Shown: positions 1-7,605 of the stretch, piece after piece
Layout of the letters: every line of letters starts with the position of its first letter
Position numbering within the stretch: the stretch's first letter is position 1
Source: Streptomyces flaveolus
GTDB taxonomy: Bacteria; Actinomycetota; Actinomycetes; Streptomycetales; Streptomycetaceae
Direction: 5' to 3'
NCBI RefSeq assembly: GCF_014648815.1
Contig: NZ_BMRV01000019.1
Span: 1 to 64,000, forward strand
DNA: 64,000 bases
Program-made: the position numbers and the translations under genes
Notes under the pieces: model-generated
What the model saw: the letters and a program-made list of their open reading frames with translations, nothing else
Databases searched by the model: none
What the model was told of the DNA's origin: nothing

Positions 1-105
1 GACACGCTGATGTCGGACCAGCTCGACACCGCCGTCGAGCAGAACGGCAAGGGCGACCTCGCCGCACTGCTCGCCGGCGGCGACACCTGGACCGTCGTCG
101 GCTGA
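1..105 (+). CDS. C-terminal fragment of an unidentified protein
   Basis: The frame is open from the first base and ends with TGA at 103-105, giving the last 34 residues of a protein that begins outside the window. The tail (ending in GGDTWTVVG) has codon use like the rest of the window but no motif I recognise. It converges on the HxlR gene and is followed by a 10-bp-stem hairpin suitable as a shared terminator. I assign no function. Confidence 0.6.
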   Translation, partial: DTLMSDQLDTAVEQNGKGDLAALLAGGDTWTVVG

Positions 106-118
106 GAGCCGTACCGCA

Positions 119-559
119 TCACGAGGCCCGGGACGAAAGCGCCCGGGCCTCTTGCTGTGCCGCCCGGGTTTCCTGCTGTGCCGCCCGGGTCTCGTCGTAC
201 GCCCGGCGGGCCCGCTCGACGTCCGTCATCCGCTCGCGCGTCCACTCGGCCAGGCCCCGGACCCGCTCCGCCGCCTCGCGGCCGAGCGGGGTCAGGGAGT
301 AGTCGACGCGGGGCGGGATGACGGGCTTCGCGTCGCGGTGGACCAGGCCGTCGCGCTCCAGGGTCTGGAGGGTCTGGGTGAGCATCTTCTCGCTGACGCT
401 CCGGCCGACCCGGCCGACCGCCCGGCGCAGCTCACTGAACCGGTGCGGCCGGTCCAGGAGCTCGATCAGGACGAGGACGCCCCAACGGCTGGTCATGTGC
501 TCGAGGACGAGCCGGTACGGGCACATCGCCTCGCCGGCCCGGGGGTCGCTTACGGTCAT
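119..559 (-). CDS. HxlR/DUF24-family redox-responsive regulator
   Basis: 146 aa, the usual length for HxlR-type winged-helix regulators. Residues ~10-105 form the HTH_HxlR domain, with the typical stretches CPYRLVLEHMTSRWGVLVL, FSELRR and PRVDYSLTPLG. A single cysteine near the N-terminus (CPYR, about residue 13) sits where QorR, YodB and HypR carry their redox-sensing cysteine. The C-terminal tail is a Glu/Arg/Gln-rich helix with a duplicated AAQQETR/AAQQEAR. It is divergently transcribed from a quinone-oxidoreductase-like gene, which matches the QorR-qor2 arrangement of Corynebacterium glutamicum. Its start is preceded by AAGG inside the proposed operator, so autoregulation is likely. Family call is firm; the quinone/electrophile-sensing role is inferred. 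Confidence 0.88.
   Translation of the reverse strand: MTVSDPRAGEAMCPYRLVLEHMTSRWGVLVLIELLDRPHRFSELRRAVGRVGRSVSEKMLTQTLQTLERDGLVHRDAKPVIPPRVDYSLTPLGREAAERVRGLAEWTRERMTDVERARRAYDETRAAQQETRAAQQEARALSSRAS
123..151. terminator. Bidirectional hairpin terminator
   Basis: GAGGCCCGGG (123-132) pairs perfectly with CCCGGGCCTC (142-151) across a 9-nt loop. It lies between two convergent genes, and its whole stem is inside the 3' end of the HxlR coding sequence. There is a short TT after the plus-strand arm but no real U-tract, as is usual for Streptomyces. Confidence 0.7.
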
Positions 560-562
560 GCC

Positions 563-587
563 AGTACCTTACTTCAAAGTGGGTACT
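563..587. promoter_or_regulatory. Candidate HxlR operator between divergent genes
   Basis: The outer arms AGTACC (563-568) and GGTACT (582-587) are inverted repeats. Inside them ACTT..AAGT (571-580) forms a second, slightly offset dyad. The AGTAC/ACTT-type symmetry resembles DUF24/HxlR boxes. The site covers the regulator's ribosome binding region and lies about 70 bp ahead of the oxidoreductase start, so it could control both genes. Confidence 0.55.
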
Positions 588-657
588 TTCTTTTGGTTAG
601 CGCCTCCTTTAGCGTCGATGACATCGCACCCCGACCCCCACAAGGAGTTCCGAAGCC

Positions 658-1512
658 ATGAGCATCGTCGTCACCGGAGCCACCGGACACCTCGGCCGCC
701 ACGTCGTGGAGCAGTTGCTGGAGAAGGTCCCGGCCGACCAGGTCACCGCCGTCGTGCGGGACAAGGCGAGGGCCGCCGACCTGGCGGAACGCGGCGTGCG
801 GCTCGCCGTGGCCGACTACAACGCGCCCGAGACCTTCGAGGGGCTGTTCGCGGCGGGCGACAAGGTGCTGCTGATCTCCGGCAACGAGGTCACCAAGGAC
901 CGCCCCGGGCAGCACCGGACGGTCATCGACGCCGCCGCGGCGGCCGGCGTGGCACTGCTGGCGTACACCAGCGCCCCCAGCAGCCTGACCGCCGCCCTCG
1001 CCGACGACCACCGCGCCACCGAGAAGGTCCTGCTCGCTTCCGGTCTGCCGTGGGTGATCCTGGGCAACGGCTGGTACCACGAGAACCACACGGAGAACCT
1101 CGCCCAGGTGCTGGAGCACGGCGCAGTCGTCCAGGCCGCCCGCGAGGGCCGCATCTCCTCCGCCTCGCGCGCCGACTACGCGGCCGCCGCCGTCGCCGTA
1201 CTGACCGGCGAGGGCCACGAGAACAAGCGCTACGAGCTGGGCGGCGACGAGTCGTGGAGCTTCGCCGAGTACGCCGCCGAGGTGAGCCGGCGCGCGGGCC
1301 GCGAGATCGCCTACCGCCCCGTGTCCGTCGAGGAGTACGTCCGCGCCCTCGTCGGCGCCGGGGTGCCCGAGCCCATGGCCGAGATCCTCGGCGGCGTGGA
1401 GGCGTCCACCGAGAAGGGCGAGCTGGTCGTGACCACCGGCGACCTGTCCCGGCTCATCGGCCGCCCGACCACCCCGGTCACCGAGGCGATCGAGGCCGCG
1501 CTGCGCCAGTGA
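658..1512 (+). CDS. NmrA/SDR-type NAD(P)H:quinone oxidoreductase
   Basis: 284 aa atypical short-chain dehydrogenase of the NmrA/QorB (YtfG) type. The Rossmann glycine motif GATGHLG lies at residues ~7-13. Residues ~95-135 include the substrate-side stretch ending in LPWVILGNGWYHEN, characteristic of QorB-like proteins. Family members reduce quinones two electrons at a time with NAD(P)H in the cytoplasm, which limits redox cycling. The start is supported by AAGGAG about 12 nt upstream. It is divergent from an HxlR/DUF24 regulator with a shared operator-like dyad, so quinone-inducible expression is likely. A very strong hairpin follows the stop. Close alternatives are other NmrA-type NAD(P)-binding regulators, but the neighbour favours the enzyme. 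Confidence 0.85.
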   Translation: MSIVVTGATGHLGRHVVEQLLEKVPADQVTAVVRDKARAADLAERGVRLAVADYNAPETFEGLFAAGDKVLLISGNEVTKDRPGQHRTVIDAAAAAGVALLAYTSAPSSLTAALADDHRATEKVLLASGLPWVILGNGWYHENHTENLAQVLEHGAVVQAAREGRISSASRADYAAAAVAVLTGEGHENKRYELGGDESWSFAEYAAEVSRRAGREIAYRPVSVEEYVRALVGAGVPEPMAEILGGVEASTEKGELVVTTGDLSRLIGRPTTPVTEAIEAALRQ

Positions 1513-1532
1513 GCACCGACGCCTCCGGCGGT

Positions 1533-1582
1533 CCGGCCGCCTGTCATGACCGTATGACGATACGGGCATGACAGGCGGCCGG
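1533..1582. terminator. Long two-step hairpin terminator
   Basis: CCGGCCGCCTGTCATG (1533-1548) pairs perfectly with 1567-1582, and inside it CGTAT (1551-1555) pairs with ATACG (1560-1564) around a GACG loop. This is a 16-bp plus 5-bp nested stem between the quinone reductase and rarD. No U-tract follows. The 3' arm also contains the ATGACA that could serve as the -35 element of rarD. Confidence 0.8.
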
Positions 1583-1597
1583 GTGCGGCGCTACCGT
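1568..1597 (+). promoter_or_regulatory. Possible rarD promoter
   Basis: ATGACA (1568-1573), an 18-nt spacer and TACCGT (1592-1597) form a plausible sigma-70-type (HrdB) promoter about 50 nt ahead of the rarD start. The -35 element is embedded in the terminator's 3' arm. This is a pattern match only. Confidence 0.35.
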
Positions 1598-1650
1598 CGT
1601 CCTGGCATGCCTCCGTCCCCGGCGTGCCGAAAGGCGAGGAGGAGGTGCCC

Positions 1651-2715
1651 GTGGCCGGGTCGTCCAGGAATGAACAGCGCATAGGCCTGCTGAACGGCTT
1701 CGCGGCGTACGGGATGTGGGGGCTCGTCCCGCTGTTCTGGCCACTGCTCAAGCCGGCCGGGGCCGGGGAGATCCTCGCCCACCGGATGGTGTGGTCCCTC
1801 GCCTTCGTCGCCGTCGCCCTGCTCGTCGTACGGCGCTGGGCCTGGGCCGGTGAGCTGCTGCGGCAGCCACGCAAACTGGGCCTGATCACCGTGGCCGCCG
1901 CGGTCATCACCGTGAACTGGGGCGTCTACATCTGGGCCGTGAACAGTGGCCACGTCGTCGAGGCCTCGCTCGGGTACTTCATCAACCCGCTGGTCACCAT
2001 AGCGATGGGCGTACTGCTGCTGAAGGAGCGGCTGCGGCCCGTGCAGTGGGCGGCGGTCGCGACCGGCTTCGCGGCCGTGCTCGTCCTCACCGTCGGCTAC
2101 GGCCGGCCGCCGTGGATCTCCCTCTGCCTCGCCTTCTCCTTCGCCACCTACGGGCTGGTGAAGAAGAAGGTCAACCTCGGGGGCGTCGAGTCACTGGCCG
2201 CCGAGACGGCGATCCAGTTCCTGCCCGCGCTCGGCTTCCTGCTGTGGCGGGGAGCGCACGGCGACTCCACCTTCACCACCGAGGGCGTGGGGCACGGTGC
2301 CCTGCTCGCCGCGACCGGCGTGGTCACCGCGATCCCCCTGGTCTGCTTCGGCGCGGCGGCGATCCGCGTGCCGCTGTCCACGCTGGGGCTGCTGCAGTAC
2401 CTGGCCCCGGTCTTCCAGTTCCTGCTCGGCATCCTCTACTTCGGCGAGGCCATGCCGCCCGAGCGCTGGGCCGGCTTCGCGCTCGTCTGGCTGGCGCTCA
2501 CGCTGCTCACCTGGGACGCGCTGCGCACCGCCCACCGGACCTCCCGGGCGCTGCGGGCGCAGCTGGACAGGGCCGGTGGCGGCGTACCGGCGGAGAAGGA
2601 GGGCGCCGCGCGGGACTCGGACATCGTGGCCTGCGGAGGGCCGTCCCCGGATTCCGCTTCCGCGGACCCCGCGCCCGCGCCCGCGCGGCTCGACGCCCCG
2701 ACCGGGAAGCCGTAG
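1651..2715 (+). CDS. rarD: EamA/DMT-superfamily transporter RarD
   Basis: About 354 aa polytopic membrane protein with ten predicted hydrophobic segments in two EamA halves. The RarD signature is clear: GLLNGFAAYGMWGLVPLFWP at the start of TM1, NWGVYIWAVN and VEASLGYFINPL in TM3-4, and PLSTLGLLQYLAPVFQFLLG in the last part. RarD proteins are drug/metabolite exporters; E. coli RarD is linked to chloramphenicol resistance, but the true substrate is unknown. The GTG at 1651 is chosen because GGAGG ends 5 nt upstream; in-frame GTGs at 1645 and 1624 are alternatives. The C-terminal ~60 residues are a hydrophilic Pro/Ala tail longer than in E. coli. It stands alone, framed by hairpins on both sides. 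Confidence 0.9.
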   Translation: MAGSSRNEQRIGLLNGFAAYGMWGLVPLFWPLLKPAGAGEILAHRMVWSLAFVAVALLVVRRWAWAGELLRQPRKLGLITVAAAVITVNWGVYIWAVNSGHVVEASLGYFINPLVTIAMGVLLLKERLRPVQWAAVATGFAAVLVLTVGYGRPPWISLCLAFSFATYGLVKKKVNLGGVESLAAETAIQFLPALGFLLWRGAHGDSTFTTEGVGHGALLAATGVVTAIPLVCFGAAAIRVPLSTLGLLQYLAPVFQFLLGILYFGEAMPPERWAGFALVWLALTLLTWDALRTAHRTSRALRAQLDRAGGGVPAEKEGAARDSDIVACGGPSPDSASADPAPAPARLDAPTGKP

Positions 2716-2798
2716 CCCGATATGCGCAACGCGGTGGCCGAATAGCGGTCTTGACGCGACGTCAGCCAGGGCCACACCATCCAGGCACCCCATTCACC

Positions 2799-2821
2799 GG
2801 GAGTCCTCCCCAGGGACTCCC
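2799..2821 (+). terminator. Hairpin between rarD and the M28 peptidase
   Basis: GGGAGTCC (2799-2806) pairs with GGACTCCC (2814-2821) over a 7-nt loop. It lies 84 nt after rarD and 22 nt before the aminopeptidase start, so it may terminate rarD transcripts or be a leader hairpin of the next gene. Confidence 0.4.
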
Positions 2822-2842
2822 CAGGAATTCGGAGCCCCCCAC

Positions 2843-3796
2843 ATGAAGCTCTCCGTTTCCGGGCGTGCCCTGGCGGCCGGTGCCGTCGCGGTCGCCACCC
2901 TGCTGACCGGCGGTTCCGTGGCCGGCGCGGCATCCGCCCCCGAGACCACCGCCGCGGCCGCCGCACCCGACATACCGGTGGCCAACGTCAAGGCCCACCT
3001 GGCGCAGCTCCAGTCGATCGCCACGGCGAACGGCGGCAACCGCGCCCACGGCCGCCCCGGCTACCAGGCGTCCATCAACTACGTGAAGGCCAAGCTGGAC
3101 GCCGCCGGGTTCACCACCACGGTCCAGCAGTTCACGTCCTCCGGCCGCACCGGCTACAACCTGATCGCGGACTGGCCCGGCGGCGACACGAATCAGGTTG
3201 TCATGTCAGGGTCACATCTGGACAGCGTCACCTCCGGCCCCGGCATCAACGACAACGGCTCCGGCTCGGCCGCCGTCCTGGAGACCGCGCTCGCCGTGGC
3301 CCGCTCCGGGTACCAGCCCACCAAGCACCTGCGCTTCGCCTGGTGGGGCGCCGAGGAACTGGGGCTGGTCGGCTCCCGCTACTACGTCAACAGCCTCGGG
3401 TCCACCGGCCGCGCGAAGATCAGCGGCTATCTGAACTTCGACATGATCGGCTCGCCCAACCCCGGTTACTTCGTCTACGACGACGACCCCGTGATCGAGA
3501 AGACCTTCAAGGACTACTTCGCGGGCCTCGGTGTCTCCACCGAGATCGAGACCGAGGGCGACGGCCGCTCCGACCACGCGCCCTTCAAGAACGCGGGCGT
3601 CCCCGTCGGCGGTCTCTTCAGCGGCGCCGACTACCGCAAGACGTCCGCGCAGGCGGCCAAGTGGGGCGGCACCGCGGGCCAGGCGTTCGACCGGTGCTAC
3701 CACTCGTCCTGCGACACGACCGCCAACATCAACGACACGGCCTTGAACCGCAACAGCGACGCCGTCGCGTACGCGGTCTGGCAGCTGTCGCAGTAG
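2843..3796 (+). CDS. Secreted M28 zinc aminopeptidase (S. griseus type)
   Basis: 317 aa. A Sec-type signal peptide (MKLSV...TGGSVAGAASA) and an Ala-rich propiece precede an M28 catalytic domain from about residue 45 to the end. Zinc ligands and catalytic residues of the S. griseus aminopeptidase (SGAP) family are visible: His-Asp in GSHLDSV, Asp in GINDNGSGSA, the Glu pair in WGAEELGLVGS, Asp in NFDMIGSP and His in CYHSSCD. The two cysteines in the last motif probably form the family disulphide. The enzyme should remove N-terminal (often hydrophobic) residues from extracellular peptides using two zinc ions. ATG 2843 starts the signal peptide and follows GGAG. It is monocistronic and convergent with the TPR gene. 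Confidence 0.93.
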   Translation: MKLSVSGRALAAGAVAVATLLTGGSVAGAASAPETTAAAAAPDIPVANVKAHLAQLQSIATANGGNRAHGRPGYQASINYVKAKLDAAGFTTTVQQFTSSGRTGYNLIADWPGGDTNQVVMSGSHLDSVTSGPGINDNGSGSAAVLETALAVARSGYQPTKHLRFAWWGAEELGLVGSRYYVNSLGSTGRAKISGYLNFDMIGSPNPGYFVYDDDPVIEKTFKDYFAGLGVSTEIETEGDGRSDHAPFKNAGVPVGGLFSGADYRKTSAQAAKWGGTAGQAFDRCYHSSCDTTANINDTALNRNSDAVAYAVWQLSQ

Positions 3797-3832
3797 GACC
3801 GGCCCGGCCCGGCCCGGCCCGGCCACCCGGTC
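3797..3832. repeat. GGCCC tandem repeat flanked by a short inverted repeat
   Basis: GACCGG (3797-3802) and CCGGTC (3827-3832) enclose about four tandem GGCCC pentamers. The element sits between convergent genes and includes the first bases of the TPR gene's stop codon, so it may act as a crude bidirectional terminator. Confidence 0.45.
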
Positions 3833-5780
3833 AGTCGGCCCGGGCGCGGGCGCGGGCGGTGAGGCGGCCCATGCGGGTGCGGGCCGACTCGAGCTGCTCG
3901 GCGTCGTCGGCGGCCGGTCCCGCCTCGGCGGCGAGTTCGCTCCACAGGCCGACCAGGTCGTGCCCCAGCTCCAGCCCCTGTTCGGGGTCGCGCACCGCCC
4001 GCCAGGCGGTGGCCGCGCTCTGGACGTTGCCGTAGGCGGCCTCCGGGTCGCCGGCCGCGCGGTGGATCCTGGCCAGGTCCAGCGAGAGCCGGAAGGCGCG
4101 GCCGGGGTCGCCGGACAGGTAGGCGATGTAGGCGGTGAGTTCACGGAGCCGGAGTACCTCCGGGTGCTCCGGCCCCAGCGTGTCCGAGGCCTCGGCCACG
4201 GACCGCTCCGCGAGTCGCGCCGCGTCCTGCGTACGTCCTTCCCTGACCGCCTCGTTGATCCGCGCCGTGGGTTCGGCGAGGAGGGCGGGCGCGGTGGCGT
4301 CGCCGGGCGCGGTGAGCGGCGCGTCCCCGAGCACGGTCTCGGCCACGGCGTCGAAGCCGCGGGCGGGGGTGGGGGTGGGCTTGGGCGCCGGGTCGGGGTC
4401 CACGACGAGGGCCGGGATCGGCCTGGGGCGACCTGCGGAGGCGGGGACGGAGGCCGGCTTGGGCGCCGTGCTCTCGGAGGCGCCGGGCATGGCGACGGGG
4501 GGCGCGGGGACGCCGGGCGCGGATGCGCCGGGCGCGGCTTCGTCCGCCGCGACGCCGCCCGCGGGCGGCGCGTCCATCCGCGGCGGCGGGCCGAACACCC
4601 CCGTCGGGGGCGCCACCGTACCCGGCGCCGCGCTCCGGGCGGGCTCCGGGAGGGCGCGCAGCACGAACGTGGGCGCGGACTCGCCGGACGCCACCCGCGA
4701 CGACTCGGGCACCGCCGCCACGCGGGCGGCCGGGGCCGGAGAGTCGGCGGCGTCATCCGGGACCGCCCACGCCGGCCGGACGGCGCGAGTGGCCGGGGTT
4801 GCGGAAGTGGCCGGGGCTTCGGGGGTCGCCTGGACCGCCCGGGCCGATTGCACTGCCGAGGTGCCCGAGGCGACCGGAGCTGTCGCCGGGGCTGCGGGGA
4901 CTGCCGAGGTTGCCGAACCTGCGGTGGTAGCCGGGACCGCCCGAGCCGGCCGGACTGGCGAGGCGGGCGAAGCGGCGGGTGTTGCCGAGTCCAGCGGGGT
5001 CTTCGAGGCAGCAGTCCCCTCCGGAGTTGTCGCGGAAAGTGGAGCTGTCGCCGGGGCTGCGGGGACTGCAGAGGCTGTCGGGGCTGTGGTGGCCGCCGGG
5101 ACCGACCGAGCCAACCGGACTCCCGGGGCTGCCGGACCTGCCGGGGTCGCCGGAGCTGTCGGGGCTGCGGAGGCTTCGGGGGCGGCGAGGTTTGCCGGGG
5201 CTGCGGAGGCCCCGAGGGCTGCGGAGTCTGCGGTGGCCGCCGCGACCGCCCGGGCCAACCGGACTGCCGAAGCTGCCGGGGGCGCCGAAGCCGCCGAAGC
5301 TGCCGCGGCGGGCGGGGCTGCCGAAGCGGCGGGGGTTGCCGGGTCCAGCGGGGTCTTCGGGGCAGCAGGCGTCTCCGGGGCTGCCGCGGCGGGCGGGGCT
5401 TTCGGGGTCGCCGGGATCCCCGAGGCCGGCGAGGTGCTCTCCGCGGGCTTCGCCCCGCGGGGTGCCGGGACCGGCTTCCCGGCCAGGTGGCTGGAGCCGT
5501 CCGGGTCCACCCGGAGTTGGACGACGCAGCCGATGCGCTCGTCGTGGATCGTGGCGAGGACGGGCCGGCCCGCGGTGAGGGCGAAGCGGTGGAGGCGGTT
5601 CAGGACGGCATGCCGGATCTCCTCGCCGGGGGCGGCGACGACCAGGACGCCGTCGACCGAAGCGCCGCGCGCGTCACCACCGGCCTCCGGTACGCGGACG
5701 TCGATCGGCGTGTCCGCGGGGGCGGGCGGGCGCTCGGCGCTTCGCTGGTCCCGCTGCCTGTCGCGGCCGAGTCGAGACAT
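3831..5780 (-). CDS. Ala/Pro-rich protein with C-terminal TPR-like domain
   Basis: About 649 aa in three parts. Residues ~1-110 hold a small conserved-looking domain (DGVLVVAAPGEEIRHAVL ... IHDERIGCVVQLRVDPDGSS). Residues ~110-490 are a long low-complexity segment of Ala/Pro/Thr/Ser with degenerate repeats of the type RxARAVPAxT and SAVPAAPATAP. Residues ~490-649 form TPR-like helical pairs (EGRTQDAARLAERSVAEASD, AYIAYLSGDPGRAFRLSLDL, AGDPEAAYGNVQSAATAW). There is no signal peptide or membrane segment, so it is probably cytoplasmic. ATG 5780 is chosen because a GGGGGGA ribosome site lies directly upstream; in-frame starts at 5795 and 5858 exist. I do not recognise a specific function; TPR proteins usually scaffold protein complexes. 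Confidence 0.75.
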   Translation of the reverse strand: MSRLGRDRQRDQRSAERPPAPADTPIDVRVPEAGGDARGASVDGVLVVAAPGEEIRHAVLNRLHRFALTAGRPVLATIHDERIGCVVQLRVDPDGSSHLAGKPVPAPRGAKPAESTSPASGIPATPKAPPAAAAPETPAAPKTPLDPATPAASAAPPAAAASAASAPPAASAVRLARAVAAATADSAALGASAAPANLAAPEASAAPTAPATPAGPAAPGVRLARSVPAATTAPTASAVPAAPATAPLSATTPEGTAASKTPLDSATPAASPASPVRPARAVPATTAGSATSAVPAAPATAPVASGTSAVQSARAVQATPEAPATSATPATRAVRPAWAVPDDAADSPAPAARVAAVPESSRVASGESAPTFVLRALPEPARSAAPGTVAPPTGVFGPPPRMDAPPAGGVAADEAAPGASAPGVPAPPVAMPGASESTAPKPASVPASAGRPRPIPALVVDPDPAPKPTPTPARGFDAVAETVLGDAPLTAPGDATAPALLAEPTARINEAVREGRTQDAARLAERSVAEASDTLGPEHPEVLRLRELTAYIAYLSGDPGRAFRLSLDLARIHRAAGDPEAAYGNVQSAATAWRAVRDPEQGLELGHDLVGLWSELAAEAGPAADDAEQLESARTRMGRLTARARARAD

Positions 5781-5998
5781 CGTCCCCCCACTCATAGGCG
5801 GCTTCCGTCGGCGGTTTCGCTTCCCTGCCGTCCAGAGCCTGTCATGCCTGTCGTTCACCTACCGTCGAGTCTCGCCGCTCGCCCGCGATTCTCACGTCAC
5901 CACGGTGTCACAGGCTCGTTCCAGGAGGTCACGGACGTGCGGTGGGCCGCTCCGGGCGCCGCCGGCACCCTGCCCGAGCGGCGCTCCGCGCACCACGC

Positions 5999-6051
5999 TG
6001 GACAGAAACATGCGCACGCATATACTGCAAGTGCTGGTATTTTGCGCACGC
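5999..6051 (+). promoter_or_regulatory. Promoter bracketed by two TGCGCACGC repeats
   Basis: TGGACA (5999-6004), a 16-nt spacer and a consensus TATACT (6021-6026) give a good vegetative promoter for the FMN-reductase gene at 6072. The 9-mer TGCGCACGC occurs at 6011-6019, inside the spacer, and again at 6043-6051, just after the expected start point. The repeats are 32 bp (about three helical turns) apart, which suggests an operator pair. Confidence 0.5.
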
Positions 6052-6071
6052 CACACACCTCTGGGGGACCC

Positions 6072-6674
6072 ATGAGCCGCCGCTTCCTCTTCCTGCTGGG
6101 CAGCAGCCGTCCCGACGGCAACACCGAACTGCTGGCCCGCCGCGCCGCCGAACAGCTGCCCGCGGCCGTCGAACAGCGATGGATCAGCCTGACCGAGCAC
6201 CCGTTGCCCGAGTTCGAGGACCTGCGGCACGACAGCGACCACACCCGCCCCACCGAGGGCGCCGAGGCGCTGCTGCTCGACGCCACGCTCGCCGCGACGG
6301 ACCTCGTGATCGCCTCGCCGCTGTACTGGTACTCGCTGTCCGCCCCCGTCAAGCGCTACCTCGACCACTGGTCCGGCTGGCTGCGCACCCCCGGCCTCGA
6401 CTTCAAGGCGACCCTGGCCGGCCGCACCCTGTGGGGCGTCACCGCGCTCGCGCACGAGGAGCAGGAGGTCGCCGACCCGCTGATCGGCAGCCTGAACAAC
6501 TCGGCGGCGTACATGGGCATGCGCTTCGGCGGGGTCCTGCTCGGCAACGGCAGCAAGCCCGGCGACGTCCTGCGCGACACCGACGCGCTGACCCGCGCCA
6601 AGACCTTCTTCGCGCAGGAGCCGCCGCTCGCCCGTTTCCCGTACGAGCGAACGGCCGCGCCGGCTACGAGGTGA
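6072..6674 (+). CDS. Flavodoxin-like NAD(P)H-dependent oxidoreductase
   Basis: 200 aa protein of the NADPH-dependent FMN reductase / flavodoxin-like fold. The N-terminal phosphate-binding loop FLLGSSRPDGNTE binds FMN, and SPLYWYSLSAPVKRYLDHW (about residues 80-98) is the conserved quinone/flavin-facing stretch. Such enzymes move two electrons from NAD(P)H to flavins, quinones or azo/nitro compounds in the cytoplasm. ATG 6072 follows GGGGGA with good spacing. The 3' end overlaps the convergent ABC permease gene by 11 bp. The promoter contains paired repeats that suggest regulation, perhaps by an unlinked redox or stress regulator. Confidence 0.85.
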   Translation: MSRRFLFLLGSSRPDGNTELLARRAAEQLPAAVEQRWISLTEHPLPEFEDLRHDSDHTRPTEGAEALLLDATLAATDLVIASPLYWYSLSAPVKRYLDHWSGWLRTPGLDFKATLAGRTLWGVTALAHEEQEVADPLIGSLNNSAAYMGMRFGGVLLGNGSKPGDVLRDTDALTRAKTFFAQEPPLARFPYERTAAPATR

Positions 6675-7605
6675 TGTCCTTCGCGGTGAACCGCGCCCAG
6701 GCCGCCGAGCCGAACACCGCCGCGTACAGGGCCTGGAGGCCGAGGTTCTTCACCAGGTCGTCCCAGTAGACGGGCTCGCGCATCAGGTCGGCGAAGGACA
6801 GCCAGTAGTGCGAGAAGAAGTACGGCTGGAGGGCGTGCAACTGGGGGATCTGGTCGAGGATCTGGACCGTGATCAGCAGCCCGACCGTGGTCGCCATCGC
6901 CGCGATGCCGCTGCCCGTGAGCGTCGACACGAACAGGCCGAGCGCCGCCACGCCGACCAGCGAGGCGGCGACGACGAGGGCGATCAGCAGGGCCCGCCCC
7001 AGGCCCTCGGCGTACGTGATGTGGGTGCCGGAGATGGTGGTCAGGTCCCCGAGCGGGAACAGCAGCGCCCCGACCGCCAGTGCCGAGACGGCGACCACGA
7101 GGGTGGCCGCCAGGCAGAAGGCGAGCACCGTCGCGTACTTGGTGAGCAGCAGGCGGGTGCGCCCGGCGGGGGCGACCAGGAGGTAGCGCAGCGTGCCCGC
7201 GCTCGCCTCGCCCGCGATGGCGTCACCGGCGATGACACCGATGGCCATGGGCAGGAAGAACGGGAGCGTCGCGGCCAGCGCGGTGAAGACCAGGAACAGT
7301 CCGTTGTTGCTGATCTGCGAGATGAACGCCGGCCCCTCGCCCCCGCCGCCCCGGCCCCCGCCGCCGAAGGACGAGCCGTCACCCGTCTCGATCTTCACGG
7401 CGATCCCCACCAGGACCGGCACCGCGGCCAGCACGCCCAGCAGGGCGAGGGTGCGCCAGCGCCGGAAGGTGATCAGCAGCTCGCTGCGGAGCAGCCCGAA
7501 GGACCACAGGCGGCTCGGCGCGCGCACGACGCCCGCGTCCGCGTCCCCGTTCACCGCTTTCCCGGCCCGTGCCGCCCCGGCCGGCGACGCCTCAGCCCGC
7601 GACAT
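6664..7605 (-). CDS. ABC-2 type exporter permease
   Basis: 313 aa with about six transmembrane segments: ALLGVLAAVPVLVGIAV near residue 55, then LVFTALAATLPFFLPMAIGV, VLAFCLAATLVVAVSALAV, ALLIALVVAASLVGVAALGL and others. The stretch AGDAIAGEASAGTLRYLLVAP is the hallmark of ABC-2 permeases partnered with CcmA/DrrA-type ATPases. A Gly-rich loop (residues ~78-92) is extracytoplasmic. The start overlaps the end of the upstream ATPase gene by 14 bp, so the two are translationally coupled. Substrate unknown; the LolA-like gene at the head of the operon hints at a lipid or lipoprotein-related cargo. Confidence 0.9.
   Translation of the reverse strand: MSRAEASPAGAARAGKAVNGDADAGVVRAPSRLWSFGLLRSELLITFRRWRTLALLGVLAAVPVLVGIAVKIETGDGSSFGGGGRGGGGEGPAFISQISNNGLFLVFTALAATLPFFLPMAIGVIAGDAIAGEASAGTLRYLLVAPAGRTRLLLTKYATVLAFCLAATLVVAVSALAVGALLFPLGDLTTISGTHITYAEGLGRALLIALVVAASLVGVAALGLFVSTLTGSGIAAMATTVGLLITVQILDQIPQLHALQPYFFSHYWLSFADLMREPVYWDDLVKNLGLQALYAAVFGSAAWARFTAKDITS

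Noticed and set aside
3797..3832. GGCCC pentamer array as a CRISPR-like or replication element
   Set aside because: Units are contiguous 5-mers with no spacers; it is a simple GC repeat between convergent genes.
3960..6674. A 900-codon plus-strand open frame
   Set aside because: It is the antisense of the Ala/Pro-rich TPR gene and is Arg/Gly-rich. Only its 3' part from ATG 6072, the FMN reductase, is a real gene.
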